From Opitutaceae bacterium UBA4094 (lineage in GTDB: Bacteria; Verrucomicrobiota; Verrucomicrobiia; Opitutales; Opitutaceae): DNA of 13,281 nucleotides. The position numbers and the translations under genes were made by a program. The stretch spans positions 5,705-18,985 of the forward strand of contig DFYA01000263.1 of assembly GCA_002382525.1 (NCBI GenBank). Direction: 5' to 3'. This document shows positions 12,382 through 13,281 of this stretch, one piece after another (position 1 is the first letter of the stretch; each line of letters begins with the position of its first letter). The notes beneath the pieces are model-generated. The model was given only the letters and a program-made list of their open reading frames with translations. It did no database searches and was not told the DNA's origin.

Positions 12382-13281
12382 TCACTTTCGAAACAACGCA
12401 TCCAGCGACCCGAAGCTCTTCAGCGGTGCCTTCGGTTTCGTGGTCGTGACCGGCAACGGCGTCGTTTCGCGGGGCTTCACCGGCTCGGGCGACGTCGCAA
12501 CTGCGGGCGAGGACGTTGCCCCCGCTGCCGTCGTCGCTTTTCCGCCGCGTCGCAACTCCACCAGCGCGCGCTCCAGCTTTTGCACTGACACGGGCTCCGC
12601 CGTGCCCAGCTCCTGCGCGAACAAGCTCACGCGCAACTCCTCCACCTGCCAGCGCAGCTCCGCCACGCCCACGAACGGCGCCAGTTGTTTTATGCGCTCG
12701 GTGTCCTTCACCTGATTCTGCTTCCAACGATCCGCACGCATCTTCATCGCCTTCAGATAACGCGGGAAATGCGCCAGTCGCTCATACGGCGTCACACGCA
12801 GAAAATCCTTTGGCATCAACGCCGCGAGCTCCGGCCCTTGTCCGCGATACGGATTCGGGTGCACCAGCAGCGCCTGCCGCAACGTCAGGATCTCCCTCAA
12901 CAGGTCCACCAGCCGCGGCACGAGGCCTTGCAGGTCGTTCTTCGCCTTCATCACCGCCGCGGCAAACGCGGACGCCGTCAGGTGCTTCACGCGCGCCGCC
13001 GACAACAGCCAACGCGTCACCGAAACATACGCGTCTTCGCGCAACGTGTCCGCCGTGCCGATCGTCGCCAGCAACGCGCCGAGTTCGCGCAGTTGCTTCA
13101 GGTCTTTGTGCAGACACGCCAGCGGATGCGTGAGCTGCCATTCCATCAAACGCTCCAGCGCCGGCTCCGTCGAAGCCGCCGCCTCCTCGGGCGTCTTGAA
13201 CAGCCGCAACAACACGCCGCCGCCCGGTCCGTTCTTCAGCCCCGGGAACGCATACACCGCCACCCCCGCGAGGTCGCACAC
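12382..13281 (-). CDS. hrpA: ATP-dependent RNA helicase HrpA, C-terminal part (DUF3418), cut by window end
   Basis: The last 299 codons of an HrpA-type DEAH-box helicase; helicase domains lie outside the window. The visible part is the HrpA-specific C-terminal domain (DUF3418): MEWQLTHPLACLHKDLKQL, WLLSAARVKHLTASAF, ILTLRQALLVHPNPYRG, and the diagnostic LRVTPYERLAHFPRYLKAMKMRADRW followed by KDTERIKQLAPF. The domain is followed by a Pro/Thr/Ala-rich linker of about 45 residues and a short terminal motif, SFGSLDALFRK, which may be a partner-binding tail. The open frame runs through the window edge, so no start is visible. Its stop is 111 bp from the next gene downstream in the same direction. 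Confidence 0.93.
   Translation of the reverse strand: MCDLAGVAVYAFPGLKNGPGGGVLLRLFKTPEEAAASTEPALERLMEWQLTHPLACLHKDLKQLRELGALLATIGTADTLREDAYVSVTRWLLSAARVKHLTASAFAAAVMKAKNDLQGLVPRLVDLLREILTLRQALLVHPNPYRGQGPELAALMPKDFLRVTPYERLAHFPRYLKAMKMRADRWKQNQVKDTERIKQLAPFVGVAELRWQVEELRVSLFAQELGTAEPVSVQKLERALVELRRGGKATTAAGATSSPAVATSPEPVKPRETTPLPVTTTKPKAPLKSFGSLDALFRK

Overview
The window is GC-rich chromosomal DNA from a Gram-negative bacterium. KdsB (LPS Kdo activation), an HPr with a regulatory serine, an HrpA-type helicase tail, secreted proteins with ordinary signal peptides and dispersed palindromic repeats together suggest a verrucomicrobial lineage, possibly Opitutaceae. That placement is inference from gene content and style; there is no rRNA marker. 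Almost none of the genes has a Shine-Dalgarno sequence, the hybrid kinase being the clear exception. I see no rRNA, tRNA, CRISPR array, transposase or phage gene.

Layout, left to right. (1) 1-3577, minus strand: kdsB, then a complete PAS-PAS-histidine kinase-receiver hybrid (637-2760), then the 5' part of a second membrane-anchored PAS protein (1-465) that looks like a tandem paralogue. (2) 3656-3952, plus strand: HPr, divergent from kdsB and closed by a bidirectional terminator nested inside a longer inverted repeat. (3) 4053-9872, minus strand, six genes in a row: secreted endonuclease/exonuclease/phosphatase-like protein -> ArsC/Spx-like thiol protein (ATGA overlap) -> small hypothetical -> secreted DUF4097-like beta-repeat protein -> M32 carboxypeptidase -> TatD-family hydrolase. 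(4) 10002-11833, plus strand: stand-alone ABC ATPase and a CaCA-like membrane protein, joined by an ATGA overlap. (5) 11797-13281, minus strand: hypothetical protein overlapping tail-to-tail with the CaCA-like gene, then the C-terminal 299 codons of an HrpA-type helicase cut by the window edge.

The most unusual content is a cluster of four unrelated palindromic elements between about 3959 and 6295. Two of them lie inside conserved housekeeping genes and are translated in frame: a 52-bp hairpin in the TatD gene and a 23-bp hairpin in the M32 peptidase gene. A third, between those two genes, resembles Pseudomonas-type REP sequences. The fourth surrounds the HPr/TatD terminator. The second notable item is the CaCA-like protein: by manual alignment, Asn stands in both alpha-repeats where the usual ion-binding Glu is expected, and the gene is translationally coupled to an ABC ATPase that has no permease beside it. 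I see no clear previously undescribed multi-gene defence or biosynthetic system; most of the window is core metabolism and signalling.
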